From positions 18,591,989 through 18,655,988 of the forward strand of contig JAPXFY010000015.1 of the NCBI GenBank assembly GCA_030674185.1: a stretch of 64,000 nucleotides of DNA, given 5' to 3'. Under the pieces are notes generated by a model that was not told the origin of the DNA, made no database searches, and saw only the letters and a program-made list of their open reading frames with translations. Below are positions 9,425 through 21,361 of the stretch, piece by piece. This DNA comes from Monoplex corrugatus (lineage: Eukaryota; Mollusca; Gastropoda; Littorinimorpha; Ranellidae). The stretch's first letter is position 1, and each line of letters starts with the position of its first letter. The position numbers were made by a program, and so were the translations under genes.

Positions 9425-12400
9425 ATACTGACTGAGATTGTTGTTTAGGATCATTGAACACACACTTAGATTGTTGTTAAGGCTATCCAAACCCAGATTG
9501 TTGTTAAGGCTATCGAAACCCAGCTTGTTGTTAAGGCTATCCAAACCCAGATTGTTGTTAAGGCTATCCAACCCAGATTGTTGTTAAGGCTATCGAAACC
9601 CAGCTTGTTGTTAAGGCTATCCAAACCCAGATTTTTGTTAGGGCCATCGAAAACATTTAGATTGGTGTTATCGAACACACCTTAGAGTGTTGTTAGGGCT
9701 ATCAAACACACTTAGATTGGTGTTATCGAACACCACTTAGAGTGTTGTTTGTAGGGCTATCAAAAACACACTTAGATTGGTGTTATCGAACACACTCTTA
9801 GAGTGTTGTTAGGGCTATCAAAAACATTTAGATTGGTGTTATCGAACACACTCTTAGAGTGTTGTTAGGGCTATCAAAAACACTTAGATTGGTGTTATCG
9901 AACACACTCTTAGAGTGTTGTTAGGGCTATCAAAAACATTTAGATTGGTGTTATCGAACACACCTTAGAGTGTTGTTAGGGCTATCAAAAACACTTAGAT
10001 TGGTGTTATCGAACACACTCTTAGAGTGTTGTTAGGGCTATCAAAAACATTTAGATTGGTGTTATCGAACACACACTTAGAGTGTTGTTAGGGCTATCAA
10101 ACACACTTAGATTGGTGTTATCGAACACACTCTTAGAGTGTTGTTAGGGCTATCAAAAAACACTTAGATTGGTGTTATCGAACACACTCTTAGAGTGTTG
10201 TTAGGGCTATCAAAAACATTTAGATTGGTGTTATCGAACACACTCTTAGAGTGTTGTTAGGGCTATCAAACACACTTAGATTGGTGTTATCGAACACACT
10301 CTTAGAGTGTTGTTAGGGCTATCAAAAACATTTAGATTGGTGTTATCGAACACACACTCTAGAGTGTTGTTAGGGCTATCAAAAACATTTAGATTGGTGT
10401 TATCGAACACACTCTTAGAGTGTTGTTAGGGCTATCAAAAACACTTAGATTGGTGTTATCGAACACACTCTTAGAGTGTTGTTAGGGCTATCAAAAACAT
10501 TTAGATTGGTGTTATCGAACACACCTTAGAGTGTTGTTAGGGCTATCAAAAACACACTTAGATTGGTGTTATCGAACACACACTTAGAGTGTTGTTAGGG
10601 CTATCAAAAACACTTAGATTGGTGTTATCGAACACACACTTAGAGTGTTGTTAGGGCTATCAAAAACACTTAGATTGGTGTTATCGAACACACTCTTAGA
10701 GTGTTGTTAGGGCTATCAAAAACATTTAGATTGGTGTTATCGAACACACTCTTAGAGTGTTGTTAGGGCTATCAAAACACACTTAGATTGGTGTTATCGA
10801 ACACACTCTTAGAGTGTTGTTAGGGCTATCAAAAACACTTAGATTGGTGTTATCGAACACACTCTTAGAGTGTTGTTAGGGCTATCAAAAACACACTTAG
10901 ATTGGTGTTATCGAACACACACTTAGAGTGTTGTTAGGGCTATCAAAACACTTAGATTGGTGTTATCGAACACACTCTTAGAGTGTTGTTAGGGCTATCA
11001 AAAACACTTAGATTGGTGTTATCGAACACACTCTTAGAGTGTTGTTAGGGCTATCAAAAACATTTAGATTGGTGTTATCGAACACACTCTTAGAGTGTTG
11101 TTAGGGCTATCAAACACACTTAGATTGGTGTTATCGAACACACTCTTAGAGTGTTGTTAGGGCTATCAAAAACATTAGATTGGTGTTATCGAACACACTC
11201 TTAGAGTGTTGTTAGGGCTATCAAAAACATTTAGATTGGTGTTATCGAACACACTCTTAGAGTGTTGTTAGGGCTATCAAAAACACTTAGATTGGTGTTA
11301 TCGAACACACTCTTAGAGTGTTGTTAGGGCTATCAAAAACATTTAGATTGGTGTTATCGAACACACTCTTAGAGTGTTGTTAGGGCTATCAAAAACACAC
11401 TTAGATTGGTGTTATCGAACACACACTTAGAGTGTTGTTAGGGCTATCAAAAACACTTAGATTGGTGTTATCGAACACACACTTAGAGTGTTGTTAGGGC
11501 TATCAAAAACACTTAGATTGGTGTTATCGAACACACTCTTAGAGTGTTGTTAGGGCTATCAAAAACATTTAGATTGGTGTTATCGAACACACTCTTAGAG
11601 TGTTGTTAGGGCTATCAAAAACACCTTAGATTGGTGTTATCGAACACACTCTTAGAGTGTTGTTAGGGCTATCAAAAACACTTAGATTGGTGTTATCGAA
11701 CACACTCTTAGAGTGTTGTTAGGGCTATCAAAAACACTTAGATTGGTGTTATCGACACAACACTTAGAGTGTTGTTAGGGGTATCAAAAACACTTAGATT
11801 GGTGTGATCGAAACACACTCTTAGAGTGTTGTTAGGGCTATCAAAACACTTAGATTGTGTTATCGAACACACTCTTAGAGTGTTGTTAGGCTATCAAAAA
11901 CATTTAGATTGGTGTTATCGAACACACTCTTAGAGTGTTGTTAGGGCTATCAAAAACACACTTAGATTGGTGTTATCGAACACACTCTTAGAGTGTTGTT
12001 AGGGCTATCAAAAACACTTAGATTGGTGTTATCGAACACACTCTTAGAGTGTTGTTAGGGCTATCAAAAACACTTAGATTGGTGTTATCGAACACACTCT
12101 TAGAGTGTTGTTAGGGCTATCAAAAACACTTAGATTGGTGTTATCGAACACACTCTTAGAGTGTTGTTAGGGCTATCAAAAACACTTAGATTGGTGTTAT
12201 CGAACACACACTTAGAGTGTTGTTAGGGCTATCAAAAACACTTAGATTGGTGTTATCGAACACACACTTAGAGTGTTGTTAGGGCTATCAAAAACACTTA
12301 GATTGGTGTTATCGAACACACTCTTAGAGTGTTGTTAGGGCTATCAAAAACACACTTAGATTGGTGTTATCGAACACACTCTTAGAGTGTTGTTAGGGCT

Positions 12401-13270
12401 ATCAAAAACACACTTAGATTGGTGTTATCGAACACACTCTTAGAGTGTTGTTAGGGCTATCAAAAACACACTTAGATTGGTGTTATCGACACACTTAGAG
12501 TGTTGTTAGGGCTATCAAAAACACTTAGATTGGTGTTATCGACACACTTAGAGTGTTGTTAGGGCTATCAAAAACACTTAGATTGGTGTTATCGAACACA
12601 CACTTAGAGTGTTGTTAGGGCTATCAAAAACACTTAGATTGGTGTTATCGAACACACTCTTAGAGTGTTGTTAGGGCTATCGAAAACACACTTAGATTGG
12701 TGTTATCGAACACACACTTAGAGTGTTGTTAGGGCTATCAAAAACACACTTAGATTGGTGTTATCGAACACACACTTAGAGTGTTGTTAGGGCTATCAAA
12801 AACACACTTAGATTGGTGTTATCGAACACACACTTAGAGTGTTGTTAGGGCTATCAAAAACACTTAGATTGGTGTTATCGAACACACACTTAGAGTGTTG
12901 TTAGGGCTATCAAAAACACTTAGATTGGTGTTATCGAACACACACTTAGAGTGTTGTTAGGGCTATCAAAAACACTTAGATTGTTGCGCATCGAAACACA
13001 CTTAGAGTGTTGTTAGGGCTATCGAAACACACACTTAGATTGTTGTTAAGGGCAGTCGAAACACGTTAGATTGTTGTTAAGGCTATCGAAACCACTGTAG
13101 ATTGTTGCAGGCATCGAAAACACTGTAGATTGTTGTTAAGACTATCGAACGCACATGTAGATTGTTGTTAAGACTATCGAACACACACGTACATTGTTGT
13201 TAAGACTATCGAACCACACCAACCTGTAGATTGTTGTAAAGACTATCGAACACCCACTTAGATTTTTGTC
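9425..13270. repeat. 28/56-bp satellite array
   Basis: The core (about 9640-12990) is roughly 60 copies of a 56-bp dimer: half one TTAGATTGGTGTTATCGAAC+ACACTC, half two TTAGAGTGTTGTTAGGGCTA+TCAAAAACAC. The halves are diverged versions of one 28-bp monomer. At both edges (9425-9640 and 13000-13270) simple 27-29-bp monomers GATTGTTGTTAAGGCTATCG are found instead. Small indels (ACACTC/ACACAC, ACATTT/ACACTT) mark individual units. There is no coding potential in the core. Confidence 0.95.
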
Positions 13271-13554
13271 AGGGCTGTTGATTCTTTCCCAGATCAGCGT
13301 TTGGGTGGAGACAGAGACAGAGAGAGAGAGGCGGGGAGAGAGAGAGAGAGAGAGGAGTGACATTAGCAGGTAGCTCACACAGTGCAGACCATACATCATC
13401 AGTTTTGTCATTAAGAGGTGTGTGTGTGTCATTAAGAGATGTCTTGTATATTTTCCCTTAACATGTTATGTAATCGTAAAATCATAAACAGAGCCAGTTT
13501 TCAAGAGTTCTGGGTTGATATACGCAGGGGCCACACTCACAGAAGGCTAAGTGC

Positions 13555-13555
13555 C

Positions 13556-13612
<57 letters not shown>
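13555..13612. repeat. (GA)n microsatellite
   Basis: A near-perfect (GA)n run of about 56 bp; a shorter one lies at 13310-13352. Confidence 0.9.
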
Positions 13613-13616
<4 letters not shown>

Positions 13617-13759
13617 TGCTTTATTTTTCAATGTTAAAAGTTGTTGGTTGAAGTACACACAACTGTCTTTTGAGTCCACAAAGGGAAGGAAAGACAGACA
13701 GACAAACAAATTGACAACCGAAAAGACTGAAAAACGTTCACCAACAGAGAGGTAGACAG

Positions 13760-13766
13760 ACTCTCT

Positions 13767-13834
<68 letters not shown>

Positions 13835-13852
13835 CTCACTGTTGTCTGTCTG

Positions 13853-13906
<54 letters not shown>

Positions 13907-14230
13907 GCTGACTTCACTCTTTGTCAGTCTCCCTCCCTCTCACCCTCCCTCCCTCCTTTCCTCTGTCTGTCTATGTGTGTCTGTCTGCCTCTCTCTCTTT
14001 CTCTCTCACTCCACCCTCTCTCTCCTCCTCTCCCTCTCTCTCTCTCAGGCTGACTCACTCTTTGTCAGTCTCCCTCCCTCTTGCCCTCCCTCCCTCCTTT
14101 CCTCTGTCTGTCTGTCTATCTCTCTCTCCCTCCCTTTCTCTCTCACTCCCTCCCTCTCTTTCTCTCCCTCTCTCTCTCTCCCTCTCTCTCTCCCCCTCTC
14201 CCTCTCTCCCTCCCTCTCTCAGGCTGACTG
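13760..14230. repeat. (CT)n tract with a triplicated spacer
   Basis: (CT)n blocks separated by CAGGCTGACT(T)CACTCTTTG...CCTCTGTCTGTC. This spacer recurs at about 13903, 14046 and 14219. Related CAGGCTGACTC spacers occur in the tract at 6730-6960, linking the two regions. Confidence 0.85.
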
Positions 14231-15889
14231 ACAGAGAGTGTGTGTGTAATTGACATGAAGCAAGGCTGTCGATCTGTCTGTAGATTGATTGAAAGAGACA
14301 GGAGGCAAGGTTGTTTCAGTGCTTAACTCTGTGTCTACAGACACTTGCCAGCATAGATTTCTTGCCTGTTCCTGGGTGTATCTTGACTACATCTACACTA
14401 CACTTACCACAGAAATTCATGCATGTTTTTGCTTTGTAGATTTATTCTTTACCAAAGTCAGGAATAAAACTGCAGTCATACATGATACATACATACAGGT
14501 TATGTTTAAATGTGCTGTTTGATAAGTGTGAGATTGGTGAACACTGAATGTTGATGTAGGGTTACAATTGTAGAAAGACTTTGTAAAGATGTTGGGAAAA
14601 TGTACAAAGCTGTCATCTGTAATTTTGAGTAAAATGTGATAGTTATCTCCCTGTTTCATCCAGGATTTTTTGGGGGGAAGACTTTATTTTTCTATCTGTC
14701 TGTCTGTCTGTCTTCTGTCTGTCTGTCTGTCTGTGTCTGTCTGTTCGTCCATCTGTCCACCCATCTGTCTGTCTTTCTGGCTACCTAGCTAGCTAGCTAT
14801 CTGTCATCTCTTTCTTCTCTTTCTTTCTTTCTTTCCCTGGCTTAAGGATTGATTTTGTTGATGATCCTCTTCTCACTGTAGCTGACACTGGTTGGTTTTC
14901 TAAGGCTCTCTCGTTTTGCCAGCTCATCTACTGTCTGGTGTCTTGGTACCCTATTGCAGACAGGGGGAATTAATTGAAGGATTACTTTTTCTAGTTCTTT
15001 TGACATGCTGGAAGGCCATAGTCAGGTGGCAGAGCCTGTCATTCTGCAGAGTAGTGTGGAGAACACAGAGGGTATTTGAGAGGAAGACCATTTGGTAGCA
15101 TGCATCATCTGTTGTCTGACTCTTGGAGGCTGCTTACATGGGTGCCTCTTGTGTAGTTGATGCTGTATTGCCTGAAAGAACATTAGCAGTTGTGGTTCGA
15201 GCCTCTGGGAAGTTGAGGATACTGCCTCCCCCCCTACCCCACCCCTAGGTCACAGTAGGTAGTAGTGGTACAGCTGGTAGTTAATCTTTTGGTTTCTTTT
15301 ATTTTATTTTATTTCATTTTATTCAATTCTTTATGTCCCATACATTTCTCATTTGATTTACACGGTGTTTGCCTTTGCACAATACATGAACCTGTTTCAT
15401 TCATCAGATTCATTACTTAAATACTTCAAGGAATTTTTTGCCTTTGGTCAGAAGATTTTTGAAAAAATCAGGTTAGGGGGAAATTTTACTGTTTTACTTG
15501 ATGAAATCAATAGACTAGAGGAAATAACATGATTAGCGAATGCATTTCTGTTAATGTAACTATGGAACATGTGTTTGTCGTGGTAAAGTTTCTTGTCATT
15601 ATTTCTTGTTTGTTCAAATGTATTTAATTTTAAATGCTTACAAAAGTCTTCTCTAACAACTTTGTGATTTATGTGTCTTGATTAGAGCACCTCTGCCTTT
15701 CAGCAATGGTAATAATTATGTCAGCAATAGTAATGATTTTCATACTGTTAATACAACTTTTTAACTATTATTGATATTTAAAAATCTTCTATACATTCAT
15801 GTGAGGAGAGAATGATTTAGGTGTTAAACTTTAGTTAAAAAACACTTTCCAACATATATTATCATACACTAAAAACCATTTATGACACT
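14230..15889. other. Mostly single-copy AT-rich stretch
   Basis: Apart from a (TCTG)n block at 14692-14795 and short TTTTA repeats near 15295, I see no gene, conserved motif or repeat here. Confidence 0.5.
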
Positions 15890-16079
15890 TTAACCCTTTG
15901 CCACCTGCACCCTATCTACCAACTGCAAAAACTTAACCCTTTGACTCCCTCACCCTATCCACCAGCTTCTGCAGGAAGCTGGTGGATAGGGTGAGGAGTC
16001 AAAGGGTTAAGTTTTTGTTCTTCCGGCATGGTTGACAAAGAAGGATGCTGTTGGCAGGCTGCAGGAGTCAAAGGGTTAA
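15890..16079 (+). mobile_element. TTAA foldback element, copy 4
   Basis: This is a canonical 190-bp copy: left arm, spacer ACTGCAAAAAC, central palindrome with CAGCTTCTGCAGGAAGCTG, then the right-arm unit, ending GGAGTCAAAGGGTTAA. It lies 52 bp from the MITE at 16132. Confidence 0.85.
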
Positions 16080-16131
16080 AGCCAAAATGTTTATCCTTAT
16101 ATACAAAAAGCCAAATAATGCCAACCAAATA

Positions 16132-16558
16132 TGTGACCCTCCACCACGGAATGAGTTGGATTGCACCTGACACACTTTTTCGCTAGCAGCGATAGTTCAT
16201 GTAGGGGGGTCAGAGTACCAATTTTGAGATTTTCACTGAAAATGATTCTGTGGTCATTATTTTATGTTTTGCTAAAATACTTGTGCTTATTTGATCTTAT
16301 AAACGGGTGAAAAGTGTAGCTCTATTAGAAGTACCTGGTTGCTATGGGCATAAGTGTGACATTTTCATACTGCGATTTCTCAAATATGCATTTTTCCACA
16401 TATCCAACTTTAAAAGGTCATAACTTTGAAAAGGAATGCCCGATTTTAATAAAATTTGGATCTGTGAAAACTGCATTCTTTGCTTATTCATTTCATTTAA
16501 AAACAAAACAAAAATCACCCCAGTTGCATTGTGACTCATTCTGTGGTGGAGGGTCACA
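16132..16558. mobile_element. MITE with TGTGACCCTCCACCAC ends, TA target site
   Basis: The left end TGTGACCCTCCACCACGGAA and the right end (reverse complement TGTGACCCTCCACCACAGAA) are inverted repeats of about 27 bases with few mismatches. TA flanks both sides (16130-16131 and 16559-16560), as in Tc1/mariner-type transposition. The 427-bp interior is AT-rich and has no transposase. The 116-codon frame over it is a chance ORF. Confidence 0.85.
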
Positions 16559-16559
16559 T

Positions 16560-17639
16560 ATAGGGGTTGATGAAAGATCCATTTCTTACCTTGACAGAGA
16601 AAGTTTCATCAAATACGTATATATATATAAAGTCCTAACAAGACCACATTTCAAAAGGGGAGACTTGATGTGGTATGCCTGTTTCAAAAAGTGATGTGAT
16701 ATGCCTGTTTCGAAAAGCAAAACAAACAGCAGCAGGTGAAAAGGCACAGCCCAGAGCTAGAAAACATCTCACCGATTGTCATGATTTGTCATTCAAACGA
16801 TCAGCTTGCATATTTAATACTGCCCTCAGCAAAGGGCAGAGGAGTGAGAGAAGATTTAATCAGGATATATACACTTGAAACTTGAAATAAGAAGTAGTGA
16901 GGGAAAACTTTACTATGAGTGCTTCAACACCACCATTTTTCAAAATGTGTTTTGCTGATTGTGTTGTTCCCTAATGAAATTTAGTAAATAAATTGCTGAA
17001 TTTTGCCCCCTAACTTGTTCTGAACAAAAATGAAAATGTACATGTTTTTTTGTTAATTTGACAAATGAAAATTAGTTAACCCTGCACATATGAACTGCAC
17101 AAACTTTTTAAAAAAATAATAAAAAATTGAAAGAATGTACAAAGGCCATTGACCTATTCCTGCTATTATGATTACCTGTGAGTACTACCACTTCTTCTAT
17201 ATTTCATTGTTAGAGTGATAATAAACCAGGTCATCTTGATTTTGATATGTGTTGCGGAATTGGTGATGAGGATATAAAGTTATGTGACAAACATATAAAT
17301 AATGAATGAAAAAATATTCATGTATTTGTTTGCTTATGGTTTCTTTCGTGTGTGTGTGTATGAATGTGTGTGTGTGGTGTGTGTATATGAGTGTTTGTGT
17401 GCACGCATGTGTGTGTATATGTGTTATCGTGTGTGTGTCTGTGTGTGTGTAGCGCTTTTTCGCTTTTACTCTTGTCTTGAGTGGCCACAGTTATCTTTCA
17501 GACGGATAAATAGTTGTTATTGACGCTTTCTTCTTCGGGGTCTGAAAAGCATGCCTTAATATTCATACTTGAGCAAATCTGCTTGACAAAACTGTTTGCT
17601 GTGTTATGATGGGGCGGCCTATTCATATAATACTTTAGC
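16560..17639. other. Single-copy AT-rich stretch with small repeats
   Basis: A 27-bp near-duplicate (GATGTGGTATGCCTGTTTCA / GATGTGATATGCCTGTTTCG) lies at 16668-16716 and a GT-rich patch at 17350-17450. Nothing else was recognised. Confidence 0.5.
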
Positions 17640-18226
17640 GTCAATGTCTTCTCAGAGCATCGTCTGCTTCAGTTCAAGGGTGCGTACTTTTCTTGTCGAA
17701 GCAGTTTTATACATCGTAGTCTCCCTTGGATGACACCGAGCGATCAATCGGAGACAACAAGCACGGACATCGATTGTTCGGTTATTGAACGAAAATAGTG
17801 TGTTGTAAATGTGTGAGTGATCTGTTGACCGTGTCCGTCTGTCTTTGATGTAGGAGGGTTGATAATAAATTATCTGTTCCTAGTAAAAGTCCTACCACAA
17901 CCAAGGAAATAAATTTGCAGATGGCTTTTCCTGCCGGCTTGTGTTCATGAAGGAAGCCATCTTGGTTCGATTGGAGGTGTTTTCGACATCGAAAATCTCG
18001 TTTTTTCCAAGAAGATTCTGGCAATGTTGTGTGATTGATTGCACGATAACTTTACAATACCTTGTTTCATTTTGTTCAGATGGTCGTTGATTGGTGCTGC
18101 TGTTTGCCAATCGAGTGTTGTGGTTCAGAAACTCGTGTTGGTGGAATGTTCATGTTGACCTATCATTATCATGTAGTAATGACTTCGGTTACTTCAGTTT
18201 GCCACCCTCCCCCTTCCCTGTGGCAG
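17640..18226 (+). promoter_or_regulatory. CpG-richer single-copy stretch, possible internal promoter or 5' UTR
   Basis: This stretch has no simple repeats and clearly more CG dinucleotides than its surroundings (for example the clusters at 17690-17790 and 17930-18010). It lies about 2 kb before the first recognised exon and directly upstream of the speculative ATG exon. No TATA box or initiator was convincing. It may simply be unmethylated conserved sequence. Confidence 0.25.
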
Positions 18227-18316
18227 TGTCTGGAAGTGTAATGACCGCAGAACAAGCAGGACCTTGCGTCAGTGAAAAAGTCAGAGGGAGCCACACCGGA
18301 CCTGGCAATAACTTAA
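18227..18316 (+). CDS. Speculative alternative first coding exon of the RERE homologue
   Basis: A pyrimidine-rich run ends in CCCTGTGGCAG at 18226. It is followed 14 bases later by an ATG (18241) opening MTAEQAGPCVSEKVRGS. A moderate donor, TTAA|GTGCGT, at 18316/18317 would leave exactly one base of a codon, the phase needed by the exon at 19940. The joined product would lack the first half of BAH. There is no homology evidence: RERE proteins also begin MTA, but a three-residue match can be chance. It could equally be non-coding. Confidence 0.2.
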
Positions 18317-19939
18317 GTGCGTCTGTGCACATTTGCCTGTGTCGTGCTTGCGTGTGTCAGTCAGTGTGATTGTCACGACTCGTGTTTCACTTTCAGATTC
18401 GAAATCAGTCATGTGTGTGCGTGTGTCACTTTCATAATTCATTGACATTCATTTATTCTCAGATCAAGTGATTGTCTGATTATAGTGTCATTCATAGCAT
18501 AACAGTAGGCCTGTCGTAAAGTTTTGTACACTGTTGATAGTGTATCATAGTGTATGCCACACAATAATTGGGTCTGTCAGTGTGTACAGGTCTGCCTGTA
18601 TTAGTGTATAGGCATAAATAGCCAACTGATCTGTAGACCGATATTTTATATGTGTGGGTACATTACTGGTGGTACAATGTCACATGTTTTAAGTTGCGAA
18701 TGACACAATAACATGAACATTTCATTGTCTCTTCATCAACAGTCAGTCTGTCGTGTCGCATTCTCACTCTTCCTACCATTTTAAAAGTTAGGCCTAGGGC
18801 CTATAGGTCTAGTCTTTAGAATAATTTTGTTAGATTGTATGTATACATCAGATCATGTGCATGCATACATGTGTGTGTGTGTGATGTTTGTTTATGCATA
18901 GTGTGTACAATTTTTTTCCATATATATAGATTTTTCATTTCAGTAGAATAATGCAAATTAGGCCAATAGTATGTTTAGAGATCGAAACTATCATTGCTGT
19001 GTCAGTGTGTGGGTATACCTGGTCTACAAGGTAGTGTACAGATTCAGTCTGATTGTAAATTTAGGTGTTTATTTTAGATGCTCACCTTTCTCCCCATCTT
19101 TTTTCATCTGTTCTTGTTTTGTTTATATGCCTTCATGTTGGATTTTTTTGTGAAGAATGTGTAGCCTGATCTGCACACGTATGCATATATATATATCATG
19201 TACATTTTCTCATTCACACACACACACACACACACACAAAACACACAACACCACACACACACACAGTACACACTGTGCACACACACAATATTGTTTGTGT
19301 TATCCATTAATATGGTTAACTTTCACTTTCTTTTTTTGCTTTTTAATAATTAGCACCTTTGTCTTTGTATACTGTGTTACTCTGTTGTCTTCATAATCAA
19401 ACTGGAATCAGGATGTTCATTGTGGTCATGACTGTCTGCTGTCTAAACCGGTCATTTATCCTGTTCTCTAAAGCAATTGTCACCTATCAAAAGGCCTTTA
19501 ACCCTACAGACACTGGCACTGATAGTGAAGTGACACAGAAATGAAAGCTACAGTGGATGTATAACCGTAAAGTTAATCAAATCAGCTGGTTGTTGAAAGT
19601 TAACTTATCTATTCATTTACTCATTAAATTTAACAATTTATAATGTAAATCATAATACTGCAGTTCTAAACATGGTTGGGATGCCTTTGCGGATATTGTT
19701 GGCTTTGTCTTTAGCCCACTTTCAATAAAGGCATTTAAACTCAAGTTTGTCAAATCAGTTTAACAGTCTTCACAAGAAGAAGCTTAACACTGTAACACTC
19801 ATATCCTTCACAGATATTGAATTGGCTCATATTAGTCATAATCATATTATCATCCATACCCACCTACTCCACCCTGGAAAAATTAGAAAGTGTAATTTGT
19901 GGACATTTTTTGTTAACAGTCTGTTGTTTTGTGTTGCAG
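18317..19939. other. Single-copy stretch upstream of the first recognised exon
   Basis: AT-rich sequence with a (CA)n patch at 19216-19285. No BAH-coding exon was found here. Confidence 0.5.
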
Positions 19940-20033
19940 GGTCTGGTGTTTTCAGAGATCCTGAAGTCAAGTCACGTGAACTCTTCATTTCCAAGTCAAA
20001 TGCCACAGACACATTCCCTATCTCTCAACTAAG
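19940..20033 (+). CDS. RERE: RERE/Atrophin homologue, exon encoding middle of BAH domain
   Basis: RERE/Atrophin is a nuclear co-repressor that binds chromatin through BAH, ELM2 and SANT domains and recruits histone deacetylases. This exon follows a TTGTGTTGCAG acceptor and ends at AAG|GTAACG. It reads DPEVKSRELFISK, matching from memory the RERE BAH segment DPVIKNRELFISD. The exon starts in phase 1 (one base of its first codon comes from upstream) and ends with AG, the first two bases of an Arg codon completed by the G at 22253. The upstream part of the BAH domain was not found in the window, so the true 5' neighbour may lie before base 1 or be skipped by an alternative start. Homology is strong only when read with the following exons; alone the exon is short. 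Confidence 0.85.
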
Positions 20034-20236
20034 GTAACGGCGTTATAATATTATATTCGTGAGTGTTGTGTTCATGTTGAGATTTACAAAACGCTTCCTC
20101 ACACACTGTCCATAAGCTTTCTGCGTGAAGAGTGAGGGAGTGACTGTAAAGATAATCAGGACAAACTGTTCAGTCTGTTCTGTGGATCTGGGCTGTAGTT
20201 TAAGAACAAGAGTCAAACTAAACAGAAGTGAGAAAC

Positions 20237-20382
20237 TTAACACTTTGACACCTGCATCCTTTCCACCAACTGCAGGAAGCTGGTGGGTAGGGTGAGGGAG
20301 TCAAAGGGTGAAGTTTTTTGCTTCGCTAGCATGGTTGACAATGCAGGATGCTGGTGGACAGGATGTGGGAGTTAAAGGGTTA
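20237..20382 (+). mobile_element. TTAA foldback element, copy 5
   Basis: It starts TTAACACTTTGACACCTGCA. The second left arm is deleted so the central palindrome is half missing. The right arms are complete and it ends GGGAGTTAAAGGGTTA. Confidence 0.75.
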
Positions 20383-20515
20383 GACTAAAGATAGCATCTA
20401 TGTTTAAATCCCAATCTGCTGACGATCATAGTGTACCGTAATTAAAATATTGTCTACATCATTTAGTAGGGGAACTGATAGTGATAGCTCTGGTATGGTG
20501 ATTAGTCAGTCTCAT

Positions 20516-20517
<2 letters not shown>

Positions 20518-20564
<47 letters not shown>
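20518..20564. repeat. (GT)n microsatellite
   Basis: A pure (GT)n run in the first intron. Confidence 0.95.
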
Positions 20565-20568
<4 letters not shown>

Positions 20569-21209
20569 AAAATATGTAAAAGACCACATCATCACATGGC
20601 AGTGTTGCTATTCACAGATTAGAGGTCTGAGTTTCTGACACTCTTTTGACTATCATCATGTGCACCATACAGCCGCCAATGACAGTGTGCTTTTGTCAGT
20701 TTTGAAACAAGGAATAGTGTATTATTTGAGATGTGCACATAACATTGAAATGTAGTATTTGCCGAGCTAATGGCTTGTTCATAGTCATGACATGAGTGTA
20801 AAATCTGATTATCACCTAGAAAGAAAATTAACTGCATGTTTAATTACACAAGCTTTGCTGTGACTCACAAGTGCAAATATCCTGTGGTTGCCTCACAGAT
20901 AAATATATTGTGATAGCCGCACTGTCAAGAAGTGGTCATTTGCTTGCATTTTTCATGTGCAGTAGAGTCTGCCTACAAAATATGAGGGCGGCAGATGTGA
21001 GATATATAGCAGTATGTGTTCATTATAATATAGTCTGATTGCAAGAAAGAAAATCAGTGTCCTTACTTTCTAACGTAGTGCTCATTGTTTGTTGCCTTGC
21101 TGGTGTATTACTGATGCTGTTCTCAACAGTTGAATGTTTGTTATTGAAACCAGCACTTGCACCCAAGAGCACACATGCACACACATAATCATATGTGCAC
21201 GCGTGCACA

Positions 21210-21361
<152 letters not shown>

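Noticed and set aside
9640..12990. TTAGGG once per 56-bp unit, suggesting telomeric origin
   Set aside because: It occurs singly within an unrelated unit and never as tandem TTAGGG, so coincidence is more likely.
9425..13270. Regular repeats with near-constant spacing resembling a CRISPR array
   Set aside because: The spacers are themselves repeated versions of the same monomer and the genome is clearly eukaryotic; it is a satellite.
16344..16694. 116-codon frame over the MITE
   Set aside because: It covers the non-coding MITE interior and right terminal repeat; no transposase motif.
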